Below, in pieces: positions 35,134 to 42,824 of a stretch of DNA of 64,000 bases. A program made the translations under genes and the position numbers. Positions within the stretch are counted from its first letter, which is position 1. Every line of letters starts with the position of its first letter. The notes below the pieces were generated by a model. That model was not told the origin of the DNA. It searched no databases and saw nothing but the letters and a program-made list of their open reading frames with translations. The stretch comes from Pelomonas sp051857475. GTDB taxonomy: Bacteria; Pseudomonadota; Gammaproteobacteria; Burkholderiales; Burkholderiaceae_C. Location: assembly GCF_051857475.1 (NCBI RefSeq), contig NZ_JBPZGZ010000002.1, positions 868,001 to 932,000 of the forward strand, given 5' to 3'.

Positions 35134-36903
35134 ATGAGACTGCTCGCCCTGACCCTGGCTCTCGCCTTCATCGCCCCCAGCCAGGCCGCCACCCCCGCCG
35201 AACGCCTGGCCGACGTCGCCACGCGCTACTACGACGCTCGCGCCCGTTTCGACCCGTTGACCGCCACCGAGGGCGGTGACAACCGTTTCGACGACCAGCT
35301 GGGGCTGGGCATCGCACCGGCCGAGCGCAGCAAGCGCTTCGCCGCCTGGCGCGGCTTCCTGAAGGAGCTGGCCGCCCTGCCCGACGCCAGCCTGCCGCCC
35401 ACCGAGCGCCTGAACCGCGAACTGCTGGAGGAGCAGCTGCGCGCCCAGCTCGCCTTCGAGCGCTATCCAGACCACCTGCTGCCCCTGCACCAGATGGGCG
35501 CCACGCCCTTCCAGCTGGCCTTCTTTTCCAGCGGCGAGGGCGGCCAGCCGCTGAAGACGGCCGCCCAGCTCGACGCCTATCTGAAGCGCGTCGCCGGCCT
35601 GCCGACCTGGTGCGACCAGGCCATCGCCAACATGCGTGAAGGCATCAAGCGTGGCGTGGTGCAGGCGGCCCCTGTCGTCGAGGCGGCCCTGCCGCTGCTG
35701 AAGAACCTCGCTGAGGCGGATGCCGCGCACAGCCCCTACACGGCGCCGGTGCGTGCCCTGCCTGAGGGCGTCGCGGCTGCCGACCGCACCCGCCTGACCG
35801 AGGCCTACCAGCGCGAACTGGCCGAGCACACCCAGCCGGCCCTGCGTCGCCTGCTCGCCTTTGTCGAGGCCGACTACCTGCCTGCGGCCCGCAAACGCGG
35901 CGGCATCGGCTGGACGTCCTTGCCCAACGGCAAGGCCTGGTATCGCCAGTGGGTGCGTGACCAGACGACGACCGACCTGACGCCCGAGCAGATCCATGAG
36001 CTGGGCCTCAACGAAGTGGCGCGCATCCAGGGCGAGATCACGCGCATCGCGCCGCAGCTCGGCTTCGAGGGCGATCCGCTGAAGAACGGCGGCCTGCTGG
36101 CCTGGGCGCGCACCGACGCGCGCTTCCGCCCGTTCACGACCGAGGCTGAAATCCTGGACGCCTATCGCGGCATCAACTTCATGGTCGCGCCGCAGCTTCC
36201 CAAGCTGTTTGGCCAATTGCCGCGCATGGCCCTGGACATCCGCGCCGAGCCCGAGCTGACGCGCGAGACCGCATCCGACCACTACACCGTCGGCCAGGCC
36301 GATGGCAGCGCGCCGGGCGTTTTCTGGGCCGTCATCAACGATCCCAAGATCTATTCCGTCTCCACCATGACGGCCCTCTTTCTGCACGAGGGTCAGCCGG
36401 GCCACCATTTCCACCTCGGCCGGCAGATGGAGATGCCCCTGCCCGACTTCCGCCGCCGCAACTGGATCAATGCCTATGGCGAGGGCTGGGCCCTGTATGC
36501 CGAGACCCTGGGCCACGAACTGGGCCTGTACACCGACCCGGTGGCCTATGCGGGTGAGCTGCGCCTGGAGATCAGCCGCGCCGCCCGCCTGGTGGTGGAC
36601 ACCGGTCTGCACGCCAAGGGCTGGAGCCGCGAGCAGGCGCTGAAGTACTGGATGGACAACACCGGTGCCGGCGAGCAGCAGGCCGTGGCCCAGATCGACC
36701 GTTATCTCGCCTGGCCCGGCCAGGCCCTGGGCTACAAGATCGGCGCCTTGAAGATCCAGGAACTGCGCCGCCGTGCCGAGCAGAAGCTGGGCTCGAAGTT
36801 CAGCCTGGCGGCCTTCCACGACCAGGTGCTGGGCGCGGGCTCGCTGCCGCTGTCGGTGCTGGAGAAGCGCATCGACGCGTGGATGGCGGCGCAGGCGCAT
36901 TGA
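35134..36903 (+). CDS. Secreted DUF885 family putative metallohydrolase
   Basis: This 589-residue protein has a signal peptide (1-19, cleavage after SQA). The DUF885 family has an HExxH-like zinc region, seen here as LHEGQPGHH (417-425). A distal acidic ligand region NAYGEGWALYAETLG lies about 25 residues later. The family is related in pattern to M2/M32-like carboxypeptidases, but few members have been studied. The ATG follows AAGGACG. It is divergent from the deacetylase-caspase gene, with 110 bp between them. Confidence 0.85.
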   Translation: MRLLALTLALAFIAPSQAATPAERLADVATRYYDARARFDPLTATEGGDNRFDDQLGLGIAPAERSKRFAAWRGFLKELAALPDASLPPTERLNRELLEEQLRAQLAFERYPDHLLPLHQMGATPFQLAFFSSGEGGQPLKTAAQLDAYLKRVAGLPTWCDQAIANMREGIKRGVVQAAPVVEAALPLLKNLAEADAAHSPYTAPVRALPEGVAAADRTRLTEAYQRELAEHTQPALRRLLAFVEADYLPAARKRGGIGWTSLPNGKAWYRQWVRDQTTTDLTPEQIHELGLNEVARIQGEITRIAPQLGFEGDPLKNGGLLAWARTDARFRPFTTEAEILDAYRGINFMVAPQLPKLFGQLPRMALDIRAEPELTRETASDHYTVGQADGSAPGVFWAVINDPKIYSVSTMTALFLHEGQPGHHFHLGRQMEMPLPDFRRRNWINAYGEGWALYAETLGHELGLYTDPVAYAGELRLEISRAARLVVDTGLHAKGWSREQALKYWMDNTGAGEQQAVAQIDRYLAWPGQALGYKIGALKIQELRRRAEQKLGSKFSLAAFHDQVLGAGSLPLSVLEKRIDAWMAAQAH

Positions 36904-36915
36904 GAAAATGGCGGG

Positions 36916-37704
36916 ATGATTCCCGCCCCGGTCCGAGAAGAAATCCTGCAGCGCATCCGGCGCGCCGAAGCAGAGCATGACGTCCAGGTGCTGCTGGCCG
37001 TCGAGTCCGGCAGTCGCGCCTGGGGCTTCGAGTCGCCCAACAGCGACTACGACGCCCGCTTCATCTATGTCCATCGCCGCGACTGGTATCTGTCGGTCGG
37101 CCTGGAGGAGCAGCGCGACGTCATCGAATACCCCATCGTCGACGACATCGACCTCAACGGCTGGGACCTGCGCAAGGCGCTGCGGCTGTTCTGGAAGTCC
37201 AATCCGGCCTTCGTCGAATGGGTGCAATCGCCCGTCGTCTATGCAACTCGCGGCAGCTTTGCCGAGCGAGTGCGGGCCTTGATGCCTGAGATCTACAACT
37301 GCGTCAGCGGCATGCACCACTACCGCAGCATGGCCAAGACCAACTACCGCGGCTATCTGCGCGGCGACGAGGTGCCGCTGAAGAAGTATTTCTATGTGCT
37401 GCGCCCGCTGCTGTCGGTGCGCTGGCTGGAGCGCTACGGCAGCGCGGCACCGATCGAGTTCGCCAAGCTGCTGCATCTCGTCGATGACCAGTCGGCGCTG
37501 CTCGGCGACGTCCACGAGTTGCTGCAACGCAAGCGCGCCGCGCCGGAACTCGGGCTGTCGGCGCCGGTGCGCCGCATCAATGACTTCATCGAGGCTGAGT
37601 TGGAGCGCCTGGAGAACATTCATCCTCAAGCCTTGCAGCGCGGCGAGGTGTTGCCGGGGCTGAACGACGTTTTCAGAAGCTGCCTGTACGAAGCCTGGGC
37701 CTGA
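36916..37704 (+). CDS. Predicted nucleotidyltransferase (YcgL/COG3541 type)
   Basis: The 262 residues begin 12 bp after the DUF885 stop. The motif GSRAWGF...SDYD (32-46) is the polymerase-beta type GS-x-x-x-G-...-D-x-D active site, with D44 and D46 as metal ligands. The C-terminal part is helical (YFYVLRPLLSVRWLERYG). Members of this group are found with phages, toxin-like operons and in isolation, and the substrate is unknown. It is probably transcribed with the DUF885 gene. Confidence 0.8.
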   Translation: MIPAPVREEILQRIRRAEAEHDVQVLLAVESGSRAWGFESPNSDYDARFIYVHRRDWYLSVGLEEQRDVIEYPIVDDIDLNGWDLRKALRLFWKSNPAFVEWVQSPVVYATRGSFAERVRALMPEIYNCVSGMHHYRSMAKTNYRGYLRGDEVPLKKYFYVLRPLLSVRWLERYGSAAPIEFAKLLHLVDDQSALLGDVHELLQRKRAAPELGLSAPVRRINDFIEAELERLENIHPQALQRGEVLPGLNDVFRSCLYEAWA

Positions 37705-37731
37705 GGCGGCGCCACCGATCTTTCACCTGAC

Positions 37732-37760
37732 TTGCTGCCGTTCAATAATTCGAGTATTCT
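37732..37760 (+). promoter_or_regulatory. Promoter and operator of arsR
   Basis: TTGCTG and TATTCT are separated by 17 bp, an acceptable sigma-70 promoter. An imperfect dyad (CAATAATTCGAGTATTCTG) covers the spacer and -10 box, the usual place for ArsR binding. The expected start is about seven bases after the -10 box, which falls on the A of the arsR ATG, so the mRNA may be leaderless. Confidence 0.6.
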
Positions 37761-37766
37761 GGAAAT

Positions 37767-38090
37767 ATGGATGAACAAGATGTCATCAAGGCCCTGGCCG
37801 CGCTGGCGCAGCCGGTGCGCCTCAAGGTCTTCCGCGCCCTGGTCGTCACCGGTGAGGCGGGGCTGACGCCCGGCACCATGGCCGAGGCCCTGGGCATGCC
37901 GGCCAACACCCTTTCCTTCCACTTGAAGGAGCTGGTCAATGCCGGCCTGGTGACCCAGGAGCGTTCCAGCCGCAACCTCATCTACCGCGCCGCCTATGAG
38001 CGCATGAACGGCGTGCTGGGCTATCTGACCGAGAACTGCTGCCAGGGCGCGAGTTGCGCTGTTCCGGCCAAGGGCAACACCTGCTGTTGA
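37767..38090 (+). CDS. arsR: ArsR/SmtB family arsenite-responsive repressor
   Basis: This 107-residue winged-helix repressor has TPGTMAEALGMPANTLSFHLKELVNAGLV as its DNA-binding region. The As(III) ligands are not in the DNA-binding helix but at the C-terminus, where cysteines 91, 92 and 97 are joined by a final Cys pair (106, 107). This resembles the Acidithiobacillus-type ArsR with three C-terminal cysteines. It heads the arsenic operon and should release its operator when As(III) or Sb(III) binds. Confidence 0.9.
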   Translation: MDEQDVIKALAALAQPVRLKVFRALVVTGEAGLTPGTMAEALGMPANTLSFHLKELVNAGLVTQERSSRNLIYRAAYERMNGVLGYLTENCCQGASCAVPAKGNTCC

Positions 38091-38095
38091 GTGCC

Positions 38096-38599
38096 ATGAC
38101 CACCCACGTCCTCATCCTCTGCACCCACAACTCCGCCCGCAGCGTTCTCGGCGAGGGCATGCTCAACCACTGGGCCGGCAAGCTCGGCAAGGACGTGCGA
38201 GCCCACAGCGCCGGCAGCGCACCCAGCGGGCGCATCAACCCTTTTGCCGTCGAGGCGCTGCAGAACGCCGGTGTGGATGCCAGCGGCTATTTCAGCAAGA
38301 GCTGGGACCGGTTCAGCCAGGACGGTGCTCCGCCGCTGTCCATCGTCATCACCGTCTGCGACAGCGCGGCGGCCGAGCAATGCCCGGTCTTCTTCGGCGG
38401 CCGGGGGCAGCCGGTGAAGGTGCACTGGGGCTACCCCGACCCGTCCAACGCCGAAGGCGGCGACGAGGGCAAGCGCCGCGCCTTCGAGCTGACGCGCCAG
38501 GCCATCGGCTATCGCCTGCTGCAGCTGCTGCAATTGCCCCTCGAAAGCCTGAGCAAGGTCGAGCTGCAGCAGGCCCTCGAAGGCATCGCCCGCACATGA
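38096..38599 (+). CDS. arsC: Arsenate reductase, low-molecular-weight phosphatase (thioredoxin) type
   Basis: This 167-residue protein has the P-loop CTHNSARS (C9-x5-R15), here with His in place of the common Gly or Arg. The second redox region VITVCDSAAAEQCPVF has two cysteines, and WGYPDPS carries the acid. It reduces arsenate to arsenite. The start is 5 bp after the arsR stop. The frame is open further upstream, but this ATG begins the conserved strand (THVLILC). The aqpS start overlaps its stop as ATGA. Confidence 0.9.
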   Translation: MTTHVLILCTHNSARSVLGEGMLNHWAGKLGKDVRAHSAGSAPSGRINPFAVEALQNAGVDASGYFSKSWDRFSQDGAPPLSIVITVCDSAAAEQCPVFFGGRGQPVKVHWGYPDPSNAEGGDEGKRRAFELTRQAIGYRLLQLLQLPLESLSKVELQQALEGIART

Positions 38600-39261
38600 G
38601 CCTGCCCCGCCAACTCCTTGCTGAAGCGCTTGGCACAGCCCTGCTGCTGGCCGTCGTCATCGGCTCCGGCGTCATGGCTGAGCGCCTGTCGGGCGGCAAT
38701 GTCGCCCTCGCGCTGCTGGCCAACACGATGGCGACGGTTGGCGGCCTCTATGTCCTCATCGAGGTCTTCGGCCCCATCAGCGGTGCCCACTTCAACCCCG
38801 CCGTCAGTGCCGTCATGGCCTGGCGTGGCGAACTGCCGGCGGGCGCGTTGCTGCCCTATGTCGCGGTGCAGCTCGTCGGCGCCATGCTGGGGGCCTGGCT
38901 GGTGCATGCCATGTTTGACATGACGCTGCTGCAGTTCTCCACCAAGACGCGGACCGGTAACGGCCAATGGATCGCCGAGGGCGTGGCCAGCTTCGGCCTG
39001 CTGCTCGTCATCCTGCGTGCGCCCGCGGGGCGGGCCTCGGCGATGGTGGCGGCCTATATCGGCGCGGCCTACTGGTTCACGGCGTCGACGTCTTTTGCCA
39101 ACCCGGCCGCCGTGTTCGGCCGCATGTTCAGCGACAGCTTTGCCGGCATCTCTCCGGCCAGCGCGCCGGGCTTCGTGCTTGCGGAACTGGCGGGCGCGGC
39201 GCTGGCCGTGCTGGTGAACCGCTGGCTGTCCATACCCGCAGCCGCTTCGCTGCCGTCCTGA
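38596..39261 (+). CDS. aqpS: Aquaglyceroporin, arsenite channel type
   Basis: This 221-residue MIP family protein has six hydrophobic helices and two NPA motifs (67-69 in HFNPAVS and 169-171 in FANPAAVFGR). Within ars operons such channels (AqpS of Sinorhizobium) let As(III) formed by ArsC leave the cell down its gradient. It is coupled to arsC by ATGA. Because the island lacks an ArsB or Acr3 pump, this channel is the only visible exit for arsenite. Confidence 0.88.
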   Translation: MSLPRQLLAEALGTALLLAVVIGSGVMAERLSGGNVALALLANTMATVGGLYVLIEVFGPISGAHFNPAVSAVMAWRGELPAGALLPYVAVQLVGAMLGAWLVHAMFDMTLLQFSTKTRTGNGQWIAEGVASFGLLLVILRAPAGRASAMVAAYIGAAYWFTASTSFANPAAVFGRMFSDSFAGISPASAPGFVLAELAGAALAVLVNRWLSIPAAASLPS

Positions 39262-39274
39262 AATACCGATAGCA

Positions 39275-39290
39275 CGGGGCCGCGGCCCCG
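39275..39290. terminator. Palindromic hairpin after aqpS
   Basis: CGGGGCCGCGGCCCCG is a perfect 16-bp palindrome, flanked by AGCA and TGCT that almost extend the stem. It lies 13 bp after the aqpS stop and before the MarR gene's own operator region. There is no real T-run (CTGCTTCAA), so it may act as a weak terminator or an RNA-stability element. Confidence 0.4.
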
Positions 39291-39299
39291 CTGCTTCAA

Positions 39300-39367
39300 C
39301 CCAGATAGTTGCTATTGACAACCACATTCCCCTCGCTCACCATGAGCCCAGGTAGTTGCTATTCACA
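39300..39367. promoter_or_regulatory. Two 21-bp direct repeats with dyad symmetry, marR operators
   Basis: CCCAGATAGTTGCTATTGACA and CCCAGGTAGTTGCTATTCACA (39300-39320 and 39347-39367) differ at two positions and are 47 bp apart. Each has the dyad [AG]TAG-TTG-CTAT at its core. The second ends 5 bp before the MarR start. The layout fits autoregulation by the MarR protein, with release in response to a thiol-reactive ligand (inferred). Confidence 0.65.
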
Positions 39368-39372
39368 TCCAA

Positions 39373-39870
39373 ATGAGCGAATCCGCCCCCGGCAGCCTGT
39401 TGCGCGAGGTTGCGCGCCTGTACACCCGCGCCCAGCGCGTCGTGGCCGACTGCTGCCGCACCACCAGCACCCAGTGTCATCTGCTCACCGAGCTGGGCCG
39501 CTCCGGGCCGCTGCCGCTGTCCGAGCTGGGCACGCGGGTCAGCCTGGAGAAGAGCTGGGTGTCGCGTGCGGTGGAGGCCATGGCAGCCCGTGGTTGGGTG
39601 ACCAAGGAGCCGAACCCGCAAGACGCAAGGAGCTGGCTCGTCACGCTCACCGCCGACGGCGAGCGCACGGTGCAAGCCCTGAATCAGACCCTCGATGACC
39701 ACGCCGAAGCGCTGCTCGCTTCGCTGAGCCCGCACCAGCGCGACGCCGTCGAGACCTCCTTGCTGACCCTCCTGAAGGCCTTGCGCGAAGACCCGGCCGC
39801 CACCTGCTGCCTGCCGCCTTCGACCGAGGCCTTGAGGGAGCCCACCCCGGATTCCAAATCATGTTGCTGA
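39373..39870 (+). CDS. MarR-family regulator, cysteine-rich
   Basis: The 165 residues have the MarR winged helix (LPLSELGTRVSLEKSWVSRAVEAMAARGWVTKE). Seven cysteines stand out: C27 and C28, C35, C145 and C146, and a C-terminal pair C164 and C165. Cys pairs at both ends suggest As(III), Sb(III) or thiol-reactive sensing. The stop overlaps the next start by 10 bp. It lies inside the ars island and has its own repeat operator, so it probably controls the downstream acetyltransferase genes. Confidence 0.82.
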   Translation: MSESAPGSLLREVARLYTRAQRVVADCCRTTSTQCHLLTELGRSGPLPLSELGTRVSLEKSWVSRAVEAMAARGWVTKEPNPQDARSWLVTLTADGERTVQALNQTLDDHAEALLASLSPHQRDAVETSLLTLLKALREDPAATCCLPPSTEALREPTPDSKSCC

Positions 39871-41741
39871 ACACCTCCATCTCCCTGCGTCAGGCCGGCG
39901 CGTCGGACTGGCCCGCCGTCCAGGCCCTGCTGCTGGCCAACAAGCTGCCCACTGAGGGCGCCCAGGCCCATCTGCCCACCTATCTGCTGGCGACCAGCCA
40001 TGGCGAGGTCGTCGGCTGCGCCGGTGCCGAGGTCTATGGCCACGTCGCGCTGCTGCGCTCCGTCGCCATCGCGCCCGGACTGCAGAAGCAGGGCGTCGGC
40101 CGCCTGCTCGTCGAGCGGTTGCTGCGGGAGGCGCGAGCGCGCGGCATCGCGGCGCTGTATCTGCTGACCGTGACGGCGCCTGAGTACTTCGCGCAGTACG
40201 GTTTCAAGCGCATGAAGATCGAGGACGTGCCGGCCGCGCTGAAGGCCTCGGCCGAGTTCCAGGGCGCCTGCCCGGCCTGCGCGGCGCTGATGACGCTGGC
40301 GCTGCAGGAGGCCCCCGTCGCCGACACGACCTTGCCCGTGGCCGTGCTGGGCGCCGGCCCGGTCGGCCTGGCTGCCGTGGCCCAGCTGATCGAACGCGGC
40401 CTGCCCTTCGTCGTGCTGGAGTCCGGCGCCGAGGTGGGCGCCCATCTGCGCGACTACGGCCATGTGCAGCTGTTCTCGCCCTGGCAGTTCAATGTGGACC
40501 CTGCGATGGCCCGCTTGCTGGCGCCCACGGGCTGGGCACCGCCGCCAGCCGCCGAACTGCCGCTGGCCGGCGAAGTGCTGGACCGCGTGCTGCGGCCCTT
40601 TGCCGCCCTGCCCGCGGTGGCGGCCGGCCTGAAGCTGGGGGCGCGCGTCACGGCCGTCAGCCGCGAGGGCTTCGACAAGGTCAAGAGCGCCGGCCGCGAC
40701 CAGGCCGCCTTCGTCGTGCGCTTCGAGCAGGCCGGCCAGGCCCAGGAGCTGCACGCCAGCGCCGTCGTCGACGCGACGGGCACCTGGGGCCAGCCCAACC
40801 CCGTCGGCGCCAACGGCCTGCCCGCCATCGGCGAGGCCGAGGCTGCCGATCGCATCTTCTACGGCATCCCCGACGTCGCCGGTCCGCTGCGGGGTCGCTA
40901 TGAAGGCAAGCGCACGCTGGTGGTGGGGGCCGGCCATTCCGCCGCCAATGCCCTGCTGGCCCTGGCGGAGCTGGCCCGCCAGTCGCCCGGCACGCGCCTG
41001 GCCTGGGCGGTGCGCTCACCGGCCCTGCAGCGGGTCTTCGGTGGCGGTGATGCCGATGCGCTGCCGGCGCGCGGTGCCCTGGGTTCCTCGCTGCGCCGGC
41101 TGCGCGACGGCGGCGCGCTGGAGTTCTTCAGCGGCCTGCGCATCACGCGCATCGAGCGCCTGGGCGACTCGCTGCGCGTGCAGGGTATCGATGCGAAGCA
41201 GCAGCCCGTCGTCGTGGAGGGCGTTGACGAGATCGTCTGCGCCACCGGCCAGCGGCCCGACCTTTCGCTCGGCAGCGAGCTGCGCCTGAAGCTCGACCCC
41301 TGGCTGGAGTCCACCGAGGCCCTCGGCCCGCTGATCGACCCCAATCTGCACAGCTGCGGCACCGTGCGCCCGCATGGCCATCGCGAGCTGGCGCATCCGG
41401 AACCGGGCTTCTACACCGTTGGCGTGAAGAGTTATGGCCGCGCGCCGACCTTCCTGATGGCCACCGGCTTCGAGCAGGCGCGCTCGGTGGTTGCGGCCCT
41501 CGCGGGCGACCTTGCCGCGGCGGACCGCGTGGAGCTGCAGCTGCCCGAGACGGGCGTCTGCTCGGTCAATTTGACGCCGGCCGGTGCGGCCAGCGGCTGC
41601 TGTGGTCCGGTGGCCGATGCGGCTGCCCCGAGCGCGCCCATCGCTACGTCGACGCCCAAGCGCGGCTGCGGCCCGAGCAGTTGCGCACCCAAGCCGGCGC
41701 CCGAGATCGCGGCCGCACCGGCGTCGCGCTGCTGCGGCTGA
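39861..41741 (+). CDS. ArsN2-type acetyltransferase fused to flavin-dependent oxidoreductase with Cys-rich tail
   Basis: This 626-residue protein is a natural fusion. Residues 1-145 form a GNAT domain of the ArsN2 kind (SVAIAPGLQKQGVGRLL for acetyl-CoA at about 67-83, and GACPACAALM closing it). Residues 158-560 form a flavoprotein with GxGxxG (GAGPVGLAA, 164-172) and a second nucleotide motif GAGHSAANAL, as in flavin monooxygenase-like ArsO proteins. The last 60 residues hold eight cysteines, including SGCCGP, RGCGPSSC and SRCCG. The parts are usually separate genes in ars clusters. Modification or oxidation of an organoarsenical or As(III) thiolate is likely. Confidence 0.8.
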   Translation: MLLNTSISLRQAGASDWPAVQALLLANKLPTEGAQAHLPTYLLATSHGEVVGCAGAEVYGHVALLRSVAIAPGLQKQGVGRLLVERLLREARARGIAALYLLTVTAPEYFAQYGFKRMKIEDVPAALKASAEFQGACPACAALMTLALQEAPVADTTLPVAVLGAGPVGLAAVAQLIERGLPFVVLESGAEVGAHLRDYGHVQLFSPWQFNVDPAMARLLAPTGWAPPPAAELPLAGEVLDRVLRPFAALPAVAAGLKLGARVTAVSREGFDKVKSAGRDQAAFVVRFEQAGQAQELHASAVVDATGTWGQPNPVGANGLPAIGEAEAADRIFYGIPDVAGPLRGRYEGKRTLVVGAGHSAANALLALAELARQSPGTRLAWAVRSPALQRVFGGGDADALPARGALGSSLRRLRDGGALEFFSGLRITRIERLGDSLRVQGIDAKQQPVVVEGVDEIVCATGQRPDLSLGSELRLKLDPWLESTEALGPLIDPNLHSCGTVRPHGHRELAHPEPGFYTVGVKSYGRAPTFLMATGFEQARSVVAALAGDLAAADRVELQLPETGVCSVNLTPAGAASGCCGPVADAAAPSAPIATSTPKRGCGPSSCAPKPAPEIAAAPASRCCG

Positions 41742-41743
41742 CG

Positions 41744-41855
41744 ATGGCAGCCAGGCGCACCCGCGTTGTCGCCACGCTGGGCACCGCTCAGACGCTGGCA
41801 GGGGCTGACACCCTGGCTGTTCGGCCTGCTGCTGGCCGCGTGCCCGGCCCATTGA
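41744..41855 (+). pseudogene. Remnant of an MFS transporter gene (internal deletion)
   Basis: Directly after the fusion gene an ATG begins MAARRTRVVATLGTAQTLA, the way ars-linked MFS transporters begin (RVVATLGTTQTLAWASSYY in memory). The similarity stops after residue 19. In another frame, from 41805, the sequence reads LTPWLFGLLLAACPAH and then stops, which looks like the C-terminal helix of such a transporter. The middle, about 1.1 kb by family size, is missing and the two ends are joined out of frame. Both ends are short, so this is a reading of pattern only. Confidence 0.45.
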
Positions 41856-41868
41856 TGAAAGACCCGGC

Positions 41869-42399
41869 ATGAAGATCCGCACCGCCACCCTCGATGACGC
41901 CGCTGCCGTCGCCGCCATCTACGGCCCCATCGTGCAGCACACCGCCATCTCTTTCGAAACCGAGCCGCCAGATGCCGCGGAGATGCGCCAGCGCATGGCG
42001 AAGACGCTGGCTTCGCTGCCCTGGCTGGTCGCGCAGGACGCCACCGGCGCCGTGCGCGGCTATGCCTATGCCAGCAAGCACAAGGAGCGCGCCGCCTACC
42101 AGTGGTCGGTGGACACGACGGTCTATGTGCACGAGGACGCGCGTGGTCAGGGTGTGGGGCGGGCCCTCTACGGCCGGCTGCTGCCGCTGCTCGGCGAGCT
42201 GGGCTATTGCCACGCCTTTGCCGGCGTGGCCCTGCCCAACGCCGGCAGCGTGGGCCTGCACGAAGCCATGGGCTTCGAGGCCATCGGCGTCTATCGCAAC
42301 GTGGGGTACAAGCACGGCCGCTGGCGTGACGTTGGCTGGTGGCAGAAGAGCCTGCGGCCCCTCGATACGCCCGGCGAACTGCTCGCCTTCAAGCCATGA
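41869..42399 (+). CDS. arsN1: GNAT acetyltransferase, ArsN1/phosphinothricin type
   Basis: This 176-residue protein has the phosphinothricin N-acetyltransferase signature region: AAIYGPIVQHTAISFETEPP at the start, WSVDTTVYVHEDARGQGVGRALYGRLL around the acetyl-CoA loop, and GYKHGRWRDVGWWQ at the C-terminus. ArsN1 enzymes of this type acetylate arsinothricin and phosphinothricin. It overlaps the following arsC by ATGA, so both belong to one unit. The upstream spacer holds the transporter remnant. Confidence 0.8.
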   Translation: MKIRTATLDDAAAVAAIYGPIVQHTAISFETEPPDAAEMRQRMAKTLASLPWLVAQDATGAVRGYAYASKHKERAAYQWSVDTTVYVHEDARGQGVGRALYGRLLPLLGELGYCHAFAGVALPNAGSVGLHEAMGFEAIGVYRNVGYKHGRWRDVGWWQKSLRPLDTPGELLAFKP

Positions 42400-42818
42400 C
42401 CGACATCACCATCTTCCACAACCCCAAGTGCGGCACGTCGCGCAATGTGCTGGCGCTGATCCGCCATGCCGGCCTGGAGCCGCGCATCGTCGAGTACATG
42501 AGCGCCCTGCCCAGTCGCGACGAGATTCGCGCACTGGCCATCGCCGCCGGCCAGCCGCTGCGCGCCCTGCTGCGCGAGAAGGAAACGGCCTTCACCGAGC
42601 TGGGACTTGCCGACCCAGCGCTGAGCGACGACGCGCTGCTGGATGCGATCCAGCAGCATCCGGTGCTGCTGAACCGCCCCATCGTCGTGACGCCCCTGGG
42701 CACGGCGCTGTGCCGGCCATCCGAGGCGGTGCTGGAGCTGCTGCCGGTCGGCCCGCTGCCGCCCTTCACCAAGGAAGACGGCGAGGTCGTGCACGACAGC
42801 GGCAAGCGCCGCGGCTGA
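42396..42818 (+). CDS. arsC: Arsenate reductase, glutaredoxin type
   Basis: This 140-residue protein begins TIFHNPKCGTSRN with the catalytic cysteine of the R773-type ArsC. A helical insertion and a C-terminal HPVLLNRPIVV segment carry the substrate arginine. It uses glutaredoxin and glutathione, unlike the first ArsC in this island. The island therefore has two arsenate reductases with different electron donors. The gene ends 6 bp before a convergent SDR gene, which closes the ars island. Confidence 0.9.
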   Translation: MTDITIFHNPKCGTSRNVLALIRHAGLEPRIVEYMSALPSRDEIRALAIAAGQPLRALLREKETAFTELGLADPALSDDALLDAIQQHPVLLNRPIVVTPLGTALCRPSEAVLELLPVGPLPPFTKEDGEVVHDSGKRRG

Positions 42819-42824
42819 GTTCGA

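Noticed and set aside
37705..42818. An arsenite pump (ArsB, Acr3 or ArsA) in the arsenic island.
   Set aside because: Every gene in the interval is accounted for and none has the pump's size or helices. Only the short transporter-like remnant was found.
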